Of a stretch of DNA of 64,000 nt, positions 8,354 to 17,789 are shown one piece after another (the stretch's first letter is position 1; the number at the start of each line of letters is the position of its first letter). This stretch comes from Phycisphaerae bacterium (lineage in GTDB: Bacteria; Planctomycetota; Phycisphaerae; Phycisphaerales; UBA1924): assembly GCA_030432905.1 (NCBI GenBank), contig JAUILU010000001.1:620001-684000 (forward strand). The letters are read 5' to 3'. The notes under the pieces are model-generated. The model was not told the DNA's origin. It searched no databases and saw only the letters and a list, made by a program, of their open reading frames with translations. Position numbers and translations under genes: made by a program.

Positions 8354-10570
8354 ATGAAGATGACTCGTCTCATGACCCTGACCGCTTGCGCCGGCCTCGC
8401 AGCGCCCGCACTCGCTCAGGACAGTGTTTCCAGCACCGGCAACGGTGATGCACTCGATGCGTACAACACCAGCAACCAGGTTGTGAAGTTCACCGCTGAA
8501 CTCACCCCGTTCACCTCGCGCCTCGGCAACACCTACGGCATCGTGCCGCTGCTCAAGCCCAGCGCTTCGCTCCCGACCAGCACGTTCCTCGCTCACCTGC
8601 CCTCGGGTCAGGCCATGAGCAAGAGCATCGTCCCCAACACCCTCACGACCGGCGTATACGCAGACTGGTCGACCGCAGGTGCTGGCGTCAACGCCCAGGA
8701 GAACTCGGCCCCGGGTTCGGTCAACGCTCCTGCTGGCATGAGCAGCGTCGGCGTCGCGTTCGCTGAGTTCGGCGACAGCGCCAACAACATCATCGCGGGC
8801 CTCGTCTCATTCGACCCGAGCGCTCCCGAGACTCTCTACGTCGACCGCATCGTCGCAGCAACCAACCAGACCACCGGCGTTGACGGCACCGACAACGCTC
8901 AGTTCGGCATGGGCGTCATCGACGCACACCTCAACACCACCTTCCGCGCTGACGACTTCGGCCTCGGCGGCGGCAACCAGGTCTCGGGCAACAACATGTA
9001 CCGCGTCAACGCTGACCTCCGCACCAACGGTGTTCTCAACGAGATCAACGGCAGCGGCGGCTCGCACGCCGGCACAACCGACGTCCTCCTCGCGGGCAGC
9101 GCCACAACACACAGCCCGGGTAGCCAGGTTGAAGAAGCAGTCGGCGGCCCCTCGGGTTTCGGTCCGAACTTCAACGGCGAACTCGCATACGACGACTACA
9201 ACTCGGTCACCACGGCTCACCTGACCTCGACCTTCCCGGGCCTGACCGCTGCTGCTGACCATCGCGGCACCATGGGCTACTCGCCCATCAACCCGCTCGG
9301 CGGCGTTGCAACTGCGCTCACGCTCGGCCGCATCAACGGCACCGAAACCGTTGATCTCAGCATCTTCGGCATCGATGCGACCGGTGCTCCGCAGGACGTC
9401 GCGGTCATTCAGGCTCCGACCATGATCTCAGACCCGATCGACGGCTACGTCGCTCCGTTCGCCGAGTTCCGCGGCTACCGCAGCCAGATGGCATTCCGCG
9501 GCCCGTCCGGCGCCGGCGCTATCTCGCAAGACGCGGTCACCGGCGAAGTCCTCGCGGCTGCCGTCTTTGACATCGCATGCAACAACTGCGGCGGCCTCGT
9601 CTACGGCGGCGGCAACGCAACCGCTCCTGTCCAGGGCATCTCGGTCGCAAGCTTCGACCCGGCTGACCCGGCAGGCACCCTCGACTGGAACCTCGCCGCT
9701 TGGGTTGACGGCGACACCGGCACCGGCAAGCCCGTCTTCAACGGCTCGGGCACACAGATCGGTGAGCTCACCGCGATCGGCGTGTTCGGCGTTGCCGGCC
9801 CGTCCATCTCAGGCGTCTCCATGGACGCCGCGGGCAACATCTACTTCGTTGCTCCGTTCTTCGACTACGGCCCCGATGGTGTCATCGGCGGTACCGACGA
9901 CGACTTCGACAGCGCCCTCTTCCGCGCTGTCTACGACTCGGCCACCGGCGGTTACGACCTCGAGCTCATCCTCCAGACCGGCTACATCTTCACCTCGGCC
10001 AACACAGGCCTCGACTACGTCGTGACCTTCCTCGACATCGCCGACAGCAACTCGACCTCGTCGGGCACCTTCTACGGCCACAACACCTCGTTTGACGGCT
10101 ACCCCGGTCTCGCTGACGCGACCGATCCGAGCAACCACTTCAACCTCGGCGGCCTCACCATCGCGATGGACATGACCTACGACAGCAACGGCGACGGCAT
10201 GTTCGACGAAGCACTCGGCGACGAAGGCTACAACTACATCTTCTACATCTCACCGCTCGGCGGCAGCAACATCACCGACTGCAACAACAACGGTGTTGAC
10301 GATGCAACCGATATCGCTAACGGCACATCGGACGACTTCAACGCCGACGGCATCCCCGACGAGTGCCCCGGTCAGATGACCCGCGTCTGCGCCGACGTCA
10401 ACAACGACGGCATGGTCACCCCGACCGACTTCTCGGCTTGGGTTGGTGCGTTCAACACCCAGAACTACCGCGGCGACCAGAACTTTGACGGCATGGTCAC
10501 CCCGACCGACTTCTCGGCTTGGGTTGGTAACTACAACCAGGGTCTCGCCGGCCCGCTCTGCCTGAACTAA
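8354..10570 (+). CDS. Large secreted dockerin-tailed protein
   Basis: A 738-residue exported protein. Residues 1-21 are a signal peptide (MKMTRLMTLTACAGLAAP with ALA-QD cleavage). The long central part is Gly/Asn/Asp-rich beta structure with no enzyme motif recognised. Near residue 640 there is a Ca-binding-looking stretch (DCNNNGVDDATDIANG, then DFNADGIPDECPG). The C-terminus carries two dockerin-like repeats, NNDGMVTPTDFSAWVGAFN and NFDGMVTPTDFSAWVGNYN, with a cysteine before the first and one at the extreme end. Such tails are thought to attach or sort exported proteins. AGGAACCC precedes the ATG. The gene is followed by a strong terminator, so it is likely monocistronic. Function is unknown. 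Confidence 0.82.
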   Translation: MKMTRLMTLTACAGLAAPALAQDSVSSTGNGDALDAYNTSNQVVKFTAELTPFTSRLGNTYGIVPLLKPSASLPTSTFLAHLPSGQAMSKSIVPNTLTTGVYADWSTAGAGVNAQENSAPGSVNAPAGMSSVGVAFAEFGDSANNIIAGLVSFDPSAPETLYVDRIVAATNQTTGVDGTDNAQFGMGVIDAHLNTTFRADDFGLGGGNQVSGNNMYRVNADLRTNGVLNEINGSGGSHAGTTDVLLAGSATTHSPGSQVEEAVGGPSGFGPNFNGELAYDDYNSVTTAHLTSTFPGLTAAADHRGTMGYSPINPLGGVATALTLGRINGTETVDLSIFGIDATGAPQDVAVIQAPTMISDPIDGYVAPFAEFRGYRSQMAFRGPSGAGAISQDAVTGEVLAAAVFDIACNNCGGLVYGGGNATAPVQGISVASFDPADPAGTLDWNLAAWVDGDTGTGKPVFNGSGTQIGELTAIGVFGVAGPSISGVSMDAAGNIYFVAPFFDYGPDGVIGGTDDDFDSALFRAVYDSATGGYDLELILQTGYIFTSANTGLDYVVTFLDIADSNSTSSGTFYGHNTSFDGYPGLADATDPSNHFNLGGLTIAMDMTYDSNGDGMFDEALGDEGYNYIFYISPLGGSNITDCNNNGVDDATDIANGTSDDFNADGIPDECPGQMTRVCADVNNDGMVTPTDFSAWVGAFNTQNYRGDQNFDGMVTPTDFSAWVGNYNQGLAGPLCLN

Positions 10571-10594
10571 CAGGCATACAAACCCGTTCAATCA

Positions 10595-10631
10595 CCCGCC
10601 CATCCCGAAAGGGGTGGGCGGGCTTTCGTTT
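10595..10631 (+). terminator. Intrinsic terminator with GAAA tetraloop
   Basis: CCCGCCCATCCC (10595-10606) pairs with GGGGTGGGCGGG (10611-10622), with one G-T wobble, around a GAAA loop. CTTTCGTTT follows. It begins 24 bases after the stop codon of the 738-residue secreted protein. Confidence 0.8.
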
Positions 10632-10710
10632 ACAATCTCGCGATCGTCCGGGAACCGTTGCACCACACACCCGGATCAAACGTGAGTTCGCTTTCAGATC
10701 GGATCAGACA

Positions 10711-12360
10711 ATGACACGCAAAGCCCCATTCGCACTCCTGGCGGCAACCGCCGCGGCCACCACCCACGCACAGTGGGACCCGAACAACGCCGAGTGGGGC
10801 AAGACTGAAGCCACAGACATCCGCGTCATGACCTGGAACGTCGAAGACGGCATCTGCCGGACCGCCGACAAAGACCACACGACGAATTCATGGGCCGCAC
10901 TCGTGAGGATTGTCGCCGCGATGCAGCCCGATGTGCTCATCATCCAAGAAGCCGGCGACAACTCGGGCAACAACACCGGCTCCGGTGTTGATTCGGTCGC
11001 GAACCTCACCACAACGCTCGATCTCTTCTTCGACGGCGGGCCAGACCCATTCGAGGGCGGCAACGTCACCCAGTACGTCAAGCTCTATGCACCCAGCTTC
11101 GACCTCCCCCATATCTTCGTCAGTGGCAGCTCTGACAACTTCAACCGGAACGTCATCCTCAGCCGTTGGCCGTTCGCCGACCTCAACGGCGACACCAGGG
11201 CAACAGTCAACGACTTCTTTGTCGGCTCAAACGCAACCCCAATCTCCGGCGGCAGCGGCGGCATCCGCGGTTACCAATTCGCAGAAATCGATCTCCCGAA
11301 CGACACCTACACCGGCGACCTCGTCATCGGCAACGGGCACCTCAAAGCAGGCGGCTCGTCGAGCGACTTCAGCCAGCGGCTCGACGCCTCAGAAAACATC
11401 TGGTACTACGTCAGATACTTCTACAACGGCAACGGCACCGCGACACCCGATCCGGAAAACGCGATCAGCACAGTCCCAAACCCGACACAAGTACTCGGCC
11501 CGAACACTCCTGTCATCATGGGCGGCGACCTCAACGAAGACGAGCAGACCAACGGCAGACGAGGCCCCGCGGTCTGGTTCTCCGAAGGGCCGACCGGCGG
11601 CGACTCAACCACCGGCGTGGACACCGACGGCAGCGACGGCATCTATGACCAATCAAGCGAATTCTTCTCAGGCGATCTCGACACACAGGGCTCGAGCAAG
11701 CTCGACTACCTCGTCTGGCAGGACTCCATCGCCCAACGCCGGCGCTCGTTCATCTTCCAGAGCGCCGAAGTCCCGCTCGGCAATATGCCGCCCGAGATCG
11801 CAAACTTCGGCTTCCCCCCCGCCAACAACGGCGCACTGACCAGTTCATTCGCTTCTGATCACTTCCCGGTGATCTCCGACTTCATAGTCCCGCTCGGCGA
11901 GGCACCGACGCCGGGCGACTTCAACCTGCTCTCGCCCACTGATGGCGCCACCAAACAAGGCGTCTTTCTGACCGCAAGCTGGGAAGCCGCCGACGACGCC
12001 GACCACTACGAGATCACCGTCGCCACAGACCCCGGTCTAACGAACGTCGTCTACACCTCAACCCCGATCTTGGCAACATCCGCCATCATCGTCGGGCTTG
12101 ATACATGCACCACGTACTACTGGTCGATCCTCGCGCACAACGGGAACGGCTTCACCGAATCAACCCCAGCTGTCGCGTCGTTCACCACCATCGGCTACGG
12201 CGACCAGAACAACGACGGCGTCATCACACCAACCGACTTCTCCGCGTGGGTGTCCAATTTCAATGCGATGAACCCAACCGCGGACGTCAACCAAGACGGC
12301 ATAGTCACACCGACCGACTTCTCCGCATGGGTAAGCGCGTTCAACGCGAACTGCCCGTAA
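10711..12360 (+). CDS. Secreted endonuclease/exonuclease/phosphatase protein with Fn3-like and dockerin domains
   Basis: A 549-residue exported multidomain protein. Signal peptide residues 1-20 (MTRKAPFALLAATAAATTHA). The EEP fold runs from about 33 to 395: VMTWNVEDG (catalytic Asn), VLIIQEAGDN (metal Glu), ILSRWPF, VIGNGHLKAG, VIMGGDLNED (Asp/Asn pair) and SDHFPVISDF (terminal Asp-His). An Fn3-like domain follows (SWEAADDADHYEITVATDPG, then TTYYWSILAHNG), and two dockerin repeats end the protein (NNDGVITPTDFSAWVSNFN and NQDGIVTPTDFSAWVSAFN). All catalytic residues of the superfamily appear present, so it is probably an active extracellular nuclease or phosphodiesterase; the substrate cannot be told. 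It ends two bases from the convergent response regulator gene. Confidence 0.87.
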   Translation: MTRKAPFALLAATAAATTHAQWDPNNAEWGKTEATDIRVMTWNVEDGICRTADKDHTTNSWAALVRIVAAMQPDVLIIQEAGDNSGNNTGSGVDSVANLTTTLDLFFDGGPDPFEGGNVTQYVKLYAPSFDLPHIFVSGSSDNFNRNVILSRWPFADLNGDTRATVNDFFVGSNATPISGGSGGIRGYQFAEIDLPNDTYTGDLVIGNGHLKAGGSSSDFSQRLDASENIWYYVRYFYNGNGTATPDPENAISTVPNPTQVLGPNTPVIMGGDLNEDEQTNGRRGPAVWFSEGPTGGDSTTGVDTDGSDGIYDQSSEFFSGDLDTQGSSKLDYLVWQDSIAQRRRSFIFQSAEVPLGNMPPEIANFGFPPANNGALTSSFASDHFPVISDFIVPLGEAPTPGDFNLLSPTDGATKQGVFLTASWEAADDADHYEITVATDPGLTNVVYTSTPILATSAIIVGLDTCTTYYWSILAHNGNGFTESTPAVASFTTIGYGDQNNDGVITPTDFSAWVSNFNAMNPTADVNQDGIVTPTDFSAWVSAFNANCP

Positions 12361-12362
12361 CG

Positions 12363-12827
12363 TCAGTTTGCGTTGCCGCTGCGGTCGAGATCCCGCACGC
12401 GCTCGATCGCGGACTTGAGCCTGCGCTCGATGCTCTTGACGTTGATCTGAGACTTGACGCGCGCCAGCAGTTCGAGCCGCTGCACAGGCTTGGTCAGGAA
12501 GTCGTCAGCGCCGGCCTCGATCGCGCGCTCAACGTCTGAGACCTCGTTGAGTGCCGTCACCATAACGATCGGAACCCCTGCGGTCCTCGGGTCTGACTTG
12601 AGCTTCTCGCAGACCTGGAAGCCGCTGAGCCTTGGCATCATCACATCGAGCACGACCACGTCGGGCACGTCGTTCTGCGCCATTTTGATCGCCTCGGCGC
12701 CGTCGGTCGCGATCTCGGTCCGACAGCCGAGATCCTCGAGATAGGCTTGCAGAAGCTCGAGATTCTGAGGGTTGTCGTCCACAATCAGGATCAGCGAATC
12801 CTCTGGTACGGTCAGTTCATCGTGCAT
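12363..12827 (-). CDS. Single-domain response regulator (PleD/CheY-like receiver)
   Basis: A 154-residue protein made of one receiver domain plus a helical tail. LILIVDDNPQN supplies the acidic pair, VVVLDVMMPRLSG the phosphoacceptor Asp, VMVTAL the switch Thr, and FLTKPVQ the conserved Lys, so phosphorylation should work. After about residue 125 the tail (VKSQINVKSIERRLKSAIERVRD) is probably coiled coil, as in receivers that dimerise. The start at 12827 is preceded by GAGGGAG, which makes it better than the ATG at 12845. No histidine kinase or output domain is adjacent, so it is an orphan. An inverted repeat lies just upstream. Confidence 0.9.
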   Translation of the reverse strand: MHDELTVPEDSLILIVDDNPQNLELLQAYLEDLGCRTEIATDGAEAIKMAQNDVPDVVVLDVMMPRLSGFQVCEKLKSDPRTAGVPIVMVTALNEVSDVERAIEAGADDFLTKPVQRLELLARVKSQINVKSIERRLKSAIERVRDLDRSGNAN

Positions 12828-12871
12828 CGGAACTCCCTCAGACATGGGCCTTGCCATCTTGGCAGCCGCAG

Positions 12872-12904
12872 CCACCTATCGTCTTTCCTGTAGACGATAG
12901 ATGG
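12872..12904. promoter_or_regulatory. Inverted repeat in divergent region, candidate operator or hairpin
   Basis: CTATCGTCT (12876-12884) and AGACGATAG (12892-12900) form a perfect 9-bp inverted repeat with a 7-base spacer, extended by three further pairs (12872-12874 with 12902-12904) beyond one mismatch. It lies between the response regulator start (12827) and the gene starting at 12951 on the other strand, so it could serve either promoter. Confidence 0.4.
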
Positions 12905-12950
12905 GTGATCTGCGAGAATACCATCAGCAGGCCCCCGCAAAGGAAGATCG

Positions 12951-13403
12951 ATGTCCCAGATTCAGCCGCCAACGCACACCCCTTGGATCGACCGCTTCAA
13001 CACCCCCACAATCGAGAGCCTATTAGAGCAATACGAGGGCTCGGCCAGTTCGCTGGCCCAGAACGCCCTGGAAGGCCTCACAGAGATCATGGAGAGCCCT
13101 CCGAGCGTCGAATGGAAGGGTTTGCCGTGGCGTTGGACGTGCGTCTACAGGGCGTCTGGCGAGGTCGAGCCGAGCGTGTACTTGGTCGCGACGCCGGATT
13201 GGCCCTCTATTGCGTTGCCCGTGCCTCAGGAACTGGCCGCCGAGATGCTCGCCAAGCGTGGCAGCAAGTACCTCAAAGAGACCCTGCTGCACTCGTGTCA
13301 GGTGGGCCAGATCCGCTGGGCCGAGTGGTCGATCCAGGGCAAGGCCCAGTTATCGGACGTGCTCGGGCTGGCTTCTTTGGTCATCAACGGCCAACCCGCC
13401 TGA
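12951..13403 (+). CDS. Small soluble protein of unknown function
   Basis: A 150-residue cytoplasmic protein with no signal peptide or membrane helix. The start is supported by AAGGAAG seven bases upstream. It has an N-terminal amphipathic helix (TIESLLEQYEGSASSLAQNAL), a Trp-rich beta section (VEWKGLPWRWTCVYRASGEVEPSVYLVATPD, read in two parts around residues 54-84) and a C-terminal helical section. I do not recognise a family. It lies between the orphan response regulator and dacB with codon use like its neighbours, so it is probably a real housekeeping-type gene. Confidence 0.65.
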   Translation: MSQIQPPTHTPWIDRFNTPTIESLLEQYEGSASSLAQNALEGLTEIMESPPSVEWKGLPWRWTCVYRASGEVEPSVYLVATPDWPSIALPVPQELAAEMLAKRGSKYLKETLLHSCQVGQIRWAEWSIQGKAQLSDVLGLASLVINGQPA

Positions 13404-13505
13404 CCCCCAATCGACGCCCCGCCAGCGGTTCATCCCAAAGCCAGCATTCGGCCGATCCGCAGGTGTCGGGTACGATCCGTCTGACCTCATGGAGGAGGAC
13501 CAAAA

Positions 13506-15026
13506 TTGCTCACGCTCAAACGCCCTCTCGTGCGCGCCCTCACCGCAGCTTGCGCAGCACTCCCGCTCGCGGCAGCCGCCCAACTCTCGTCTGATCTCCA
13601 CTCGATCGTCCGCAACGCGGCCCTCGGCCACGACGGATTCGCGGGTGTGTCCGTGGTCGATCTCAACACCGGCGCCCCAATCTTCGAGTTCAGAGCCGAC
13701 GAACCGATGGTCCCCGCGTCCAACATGAAGTTGCTGACCAGCGCCGCCGCGGTCAAGGTCCTCGGCCCAGACTACGCGTTTGTCACCGACATCAACATCA
13801 CCACCGACGGCAAGGTCGTCATCATCGGTTCGGGCGACCCGGCGCTCGCCGACCCTGAGGTCATGCGCGAGCGTTCGCCCTCAGAGACCCCGCACCAGTT
13901 GTTCTCCGCGTTCGCCGACGTCGTCAGCAGCGACCGAAGCAAGGTCAAAGAGATCGTCGTCGATGACCGCGTCTTCGACCGCGAGCTGATCCACCCGGAC
14001 TGGCCACGCGACCAACTCGAACGCTGGTACTGCGCCCCCGTTCAGGGCATTAATGTGCATTCCAACGTGCTCGCGTTCTACCCGAGCCCGGGCACGCCCG
14101 ATACGGGCACCACCGCGGACCTCTCGCCGTCCTCACCCTGGGTCACGGTCGAGAACCGATCACGACGCATCAGCGAGGGACGAAATGCCGTCTGGGTTCA
14201 ACGCACCGAATCCGACGACAACTGGGTCATCCGCGGCTCGATCCGTGCCCCAAGCCAATCACCCATCGAGGTCTCGCTCCACGAACCCTCGCTCTACTTC
14301 GGGAACATCATCGCCGATCGGCTCTCAAGCCGGGGCGTCATCGTGGGCACCGGCAGGACGCCCCAGGACTCGGTGAGACTCGCCGGCGACCACGAATCCT
14401 TCAAGTTCTCCGGGCCGGCTCTTGCACGCCACACCTCGACGCTTGAAGAGATCCTCTACCGCGTCAACTACGACTCGCACAACATGTACGCCGAGGCCCT
14501 GCTCAAGCGGATGGGCAACATGGTCACGGGCGAGCCCGGCTCATGGAGCAACGGCGGCGCGGTCCTGCGCATGCTCGTCTCCGAAAGGCTTGGCCCCGAT
14601 CACGCCGCCTCCATGATCATCCGTGACGGCTCGGGCATGTCGCGTGAGAACAAGGTCAGACCATCCACGTTCACCGCGTGGCTCTACGACATCTACCACG
14701 ACGAAGAGATCCGCCCCGCGATGCTCGCCTCGCTCCCTACCGGCACGACCAAGCTCCGCCAACGCTTCAGACTCAGCGGCCTGTCCAACACGCTCTACGC
14801 CAAGACCGGCACGATCAACAAGGTCCGCTGCCTCTCGGGCTACGTCATCAACGAAGAAACCGGGCAAGGCGCCGCGTTCAGCGTGCTCGTCAACGGCCTC
14901 GGCTCGGGCGACGCGGTCACCAACTCCAAACGACTCCACAAAGAAGTCGTCGAGGCGATCGACCGGAACATGCACCTGTTCGCCATGCCGCGGCCCGAAG
15001 AACCAATCGAACAGCTCGGCGGATAA
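13506..15026 (+). CDS. dacB: D-Ala-D-Ala carboxypeptidase/endopeptidase (PBP4 type)
   Basis: A 506-residue exported peptidase of family S13. A TTG start at 13506 is chosen because GGAGGAGG lies at 13491-13498 and the signal peptide begins there (MLTLKRPLVRALTAACAALP, cleavage near AAA-QL). The active-site serine is in S72-N-M-K75, the SxN motif is SHN near 324-326, and the KTG motif (AKTGTINKV) lies near 433. The long insertion between the first two motifs is typical of class C PBP4. It trims or cuts peptidoglycan cross-links in the periplasm. Finding dacB here shows that this planctomycete-like organism makes peptidoglycan. The stop abuts that of the convergent UbiD gene. Confidence 0.93.
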   Translation: MLTLKRPLVRALTAACAALPLAAAAQLSSDLHSIVRNAALGHDGFAGVSVVDLNTGAPIFEFRADEPMVPASNMKLLTSAAAVKVLGPDYAFVTDINITTDGKVVIIGSGDPALADPEVMRERSPSETPHQLFSAFADVVSSDRSKVKEIVVDDRVFDRELIHPDWPRDQLERWYCAPVQGINVHSNVLAFYPSPGTPDTGTTADLSPSSPWVTVENRSRRISEGRNAVWVQRTESDDNWVIRGSIRAPSQSPIEVSLHEPSLYFGNIIADRLSSRGVIVGTGRTPQDSVRLAGDHESFKFSGPALARHTSTLEEILYRVNYDSHNMYAEALLKRMGNMVTGEPGSWSNGGAVLRMLVSERLGPDHAASMIIRDGSGMSRENKVRPSTFTAWLYDIYHDEEIRPAMLASLPTGTTKLRQRFRLSGLSNTLYAKTGTINKVRCLSGYVINEETGQGAAFSVLVNGLGSGDAVTNSKRLHKEVVEAIDRNMHLFAMPRPEEPIEQLGG

Positions 15027-17093
15027 CTACACCAGCGGCGGCAACCCGTAACGCCCCCACTCCGCCTTGACGCGTTCCTCAACCTCCTCGTCCATACCGA
15101 GAAACGCGGGCCACTGTCGAGCGGGGATGGCCGAGTAACCGCCCGGTTCTTTGGGCGTCGCATCGAACCACATTGTCCTGCCTGACACGTGCGCATCGCG
15201 CAGCATGTCCGCGTTGGCGACCCAGTGGAACATCGCGCCGGCTTCGCCTGCGACTTCGACATCTTCCCCGAGTACAACCACATACGCGGGCGGTTCGTGC
15301 CCGGCCGATACCAACACTCCGAGCACCCGGTCGGCAAGCCCTGCCACCGCGTCCTGCCCGCGCAGGCCGGTTGAAACGAACAGCCAGCCCCCGAGCGACT
15401 CGGGCATCGCGGCGTTGTGCACACCCTCGATCTCTGACACACGCTGTGCGAGTTCGGCGTGCCCCGTAAAGACGCGCTTCTTAGTCGGTGCCGCGGCTTT
15501 GCTTGATTCCTCGCCGACCCACTTTGGCGTGCAGTCGAACCCCATCTTCCCGCCCGCGCCGAGCCACGGTGCCGCGTGATCGAGTATGTCCAGAGGCCCG
15601 CGGACCGTCTCGATGTCGCACGACGGGTCGCAATGCTCGGCAGCTGCGCGCAGCACCGCGCGCCAGTCGTGCACATCGACGCTCTCGTCAACAACAAAGA
15701 TCGTCTTCGTCCACGCCATCTGCCCCGCTCCCCAGACCGCGTGCATCACGCGCCGGGCCTGAAGCTGGTACGCCTTGTTGATCTGCAAGAACGCGCAGTT
15801 GTGGAACGCGCCGAACATCGGCAGGTCGTAGTCCTCGATGTCGTGGATCAGCGTCTTGAGCATCGGCAGGAAGATCCGCTCGGTCGCCTTGCCGAGGAAG
15901 TAGTCCTCCTGCGGCGGAGCCCCCACGATCGTCGCCGGGAACACCGGCTTCTCGCGCATCGTCACCGCCGAAACCTCGACGATCGGATAGCGGTCGGGCA
16001 GCGAGTAGAACCCGGTATGGTCGCCGAACGGTCCCTCGAACACCGCGCCATCGCCCAGCTTCTCGCTGTGCGGATCGAAGCCGATCTCTGCTGCATCCGT
16101 GCGCACAAAGCCCTCGATCACGATCTCCGCATCGCTCGGCACGAACAACGGAACACTCACGCCCGGGCAGAGCTTGATGCCTTTCTTGTTCAGGAAACCC
16201 GCGAGCAAGAGTTCGCTGATCCCAGGGGGCAGCGGAGCCGTCGCAGAGTACGGCAGCACGCTCGGCCCGCCCAGCACGATCGCCACCGGCATCGGTTTGC
16301 CCAGCCTCTTCCACGAACGCCAGTGCGACGCGCCGTCGTGGTGCACGTGCCAGTGCATCGCGAGCCGATCCTTGCCCATCAACTGCACCCGGTACATCCC
16401 GATGTTGTGGCTCGGCGGCTTCGGGTTGCCCGCATCGTCCGCGTGGATCGTGTGGATCCCCCCGAGCGTGATGTACCTGCCCCGGTATTTAGCATCCCAC
16501 TCTTCGCCGTCGATGTCAGGATGACCAAGCCCAGGGATGTTGTCGTTGACGTTTGCCGGGTAGCCCATCGAAGCGAAGTCGCCGTCCTGAGGCCAGCACC
16601 GGATGAACGGCAGCTTGGTCAGGTCGATGTCATCGCCCCGCACAACGCACTGCTGACACACGCCAGGTTTCTTCTTCCGCTTCGGTCCAACCTTAAGAAG
16701 CGGTGCAAAGCGCTTAGCCATCGAAACCGCGTCCCGCAGCGACCTCGGCGGTTCCGGCTTGAGCAGCTCGCCGATCTTGGCACCGATCGACTCGAAGCCG
16801 CCCTCGCGGCAACCGAGCGCAAGCTCCATCCGCCGATAGCTCCCAAACGCATTAATCAAGAGCGGCACATCGGAGCCTTCGACATTCTCAAACAGAATCG
16901 CAGGCCCACCCCGGTCCCAGTTCTCGGGGTCGGCGTTCTTGGCCGCGGTGCTGGGCTCACCCGGCGCCTCGGCCTTGCAGATCAGGTTCGTGATCCCGGC
17001 GATCTCGAGCACCGGCGACACCGGCTCCGTCACGCGCACAAGCTCGCCAGCCTCTTCGAGTGCCCGGATGAACTGCTGAAGGTCTTGGTACAT
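15027..17093 (-). CDS. UbiD-family decarboxylase with C-terminal extension
   Basis: A 688-residue protein matching prenylated-FMN-dependent UbiD decarboxylases. Diagnostic pieces are YRGRYITLGGIHTIH and HNIGMYRVQLMGKDRLAMHWH in the first half, EGPFGDHTGFYS, then VGAPPQEDYFLGKATERIFL, which holds the catalytic acid region. Classical UbiD proteins have about 490 residues; here an extra C-terminal part of roughly 150 residues follows TPKW. The longer form and the EDxxLGKATE wording recall the decarboxylases proposed for the futalosine route to menaquinone, but no mqn gene is adjacent, so the substrate is uncertain. The start at 17093 lies only 13 bases from the divergent methyltransferase start. 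Confidence 0.88.
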   Translation of the reverse strand: MYQDLQQFIRALEEAGELVRVTEPVSPVLEIAGITNLICKAEAPGEPSTAAKNADPENWDRGGPAILFENVEGSDVPLLINAFGSYRRMELALGCREGGFESIGAKIGELLKPEPPRSLRDAVSMAKRFAPLLKVGPKRKKKPGVCQQCVVRGDDIDLTKLPFIRCWPQDGDFASMGYPANVNDNIPGLGHPDIDGEEWDAKYRGRYITLGGIHTIHADDAGNPKPPSHNIGMYRVQLMGKDRLAMHWHVHHDGASHWRSWKRLGKPMPVAIVLGGPSVLPYSATAPLPPGISELLLAGFLNKKGIKLCPGVSVPLFVPSDAEIVIEGFVRTDAAEIGFDPHSEKLGDGAVFEGPFGDHTGFYSLPDRYPIVEVSAVTMREKPVFPATIVGAPPQEDYFLGKATERIFLPMLKTLIHDIEDYDLPMFGAFHNCAFLQINKAYQLQARRVMHAVWGAGQMAWTKTIFVVDESVDVHDWRAVLRAAAEHCDPSCDIETVRGPLDILDHAAPWLGAGGKMGFDCTPKWVGEESSKAAAPTKKRVFTGHAELAQRVSEIEGVHNAAMPESLGGWLFVSTGLRGQDAVAGLADRVLGVLVSAGHEPPAYVVVLGEDVEVAGEAGAMFHWVANADMLRDAHVSGRTMWFDATPKEPGGYSAIPARQWPAFLGMDEEVEERVKAEWGRYGLPPLV

Positions 17094-17106
17094 AGCATGC
17101 AACCTT

Positions 17107-17763
17107 ATGTCAGAACCAAGCAACACGCCCGATCCATCCCAAGACACCCCGCCGACGTTCATCTACGGCGCCACACGCGACTGGCCCGGGTATTTCGAGT
17201 CCGTCGCCGGCAAGCCCGCGCGTGAGACGCTGCTCGATGCGCTCGATCGGTTCGCCGACGAGAAGCCCACGGATGCGATCGACCTCGGCTGCGGCGAGGG
17301 ACGCGACACGCAAGAACTCCTCGAGCGAGGCTGGAACGTCCTGGCCATCGACGGCTCGCAGGTTGGCGTCGACAAGCTCCTCGCAAGGCCGGGCCTTCAG
17401 GGCCACCCGAATCTGACCACGCGGGTCTCGGTCTTCGAGGAACTCGGCAACCTGCCGACGGTTCGGCTGCTCAACGCGAGTTTCTCGATCCCGTTCTGCA
17501 CACCCGAGCACTTCGACGCGTTCTGGAATACCATCACCGACGCCATCGAACCCGGCGGGCGATTCAGCGGCCAGCTCTTCGGCGACCGGGACTCATGGGC
17601 CTCCATCCCAGACCGATCCCACCAGACCATCGACGAAGCGAAGGCTCTGTTTGAGGGATTCGAGCTCGAGATGTTCGACGAAGAAGAGCGTGACAAGCAG
17701 GACTATCAGGGCATCGTCAAACGCTGGCACGTGTTCCACATCGTCGCGCGAAAGCACGGCTGA
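17107..17763 (+). CDS. Class I SAM-dependent methyltransferase
   Basis: A 218-residue cytoplasmic protein with the Rossmann-like SAM-binding fold. Motif I is AIDLGCGEGRDTQELLERG (residues about 56-75), followed by the acidic end of strand 2, VLAIDGSQ. Later, SIPFCTPEHFDAFW and EPGGRFSGQLFGDRDSW correspond to motifs IV-VI. It resembles the TehB/thiopurine-type small methyltransferases. The substrate is unknown. The first 20 residues are Pro/Ser-rich and disordered. The ATG at 17107 is only 13 bases from the divergent ubiD start. The ABC transporter genes begin 26 bases downstream and may share its transcript. Confidence 0.85.
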   Translation: MSEPSNTPDPSQDTPPTFIYGATRDWPGYFESVAGKPARETLLDALDRFADEKPTDAIDLGCGEGRDTQELLERGWNVLAIDGSQVGVDKLLARPGLQGHPNLTTRVSVFEELGNLPTVRLLNASFSIPFCTPEHFDAFWNTITDAIEPGGRFSGQLFGDRDSWASIPDRSHQTIDEAKALFEGFELEMFDEEERDKQDYQGIVKRWHVFHIVARKHG

Positions 17764-17789
17764 GGCGTTCCCCATAAGATGGTGGAGTC

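Noticed and set aside
15576-17225. Open frame of 549 codons opposite the UbiD gene
   Set aside because: Same reason: Arg/His-rich antisense translation of a well-recognised enzyme gene.
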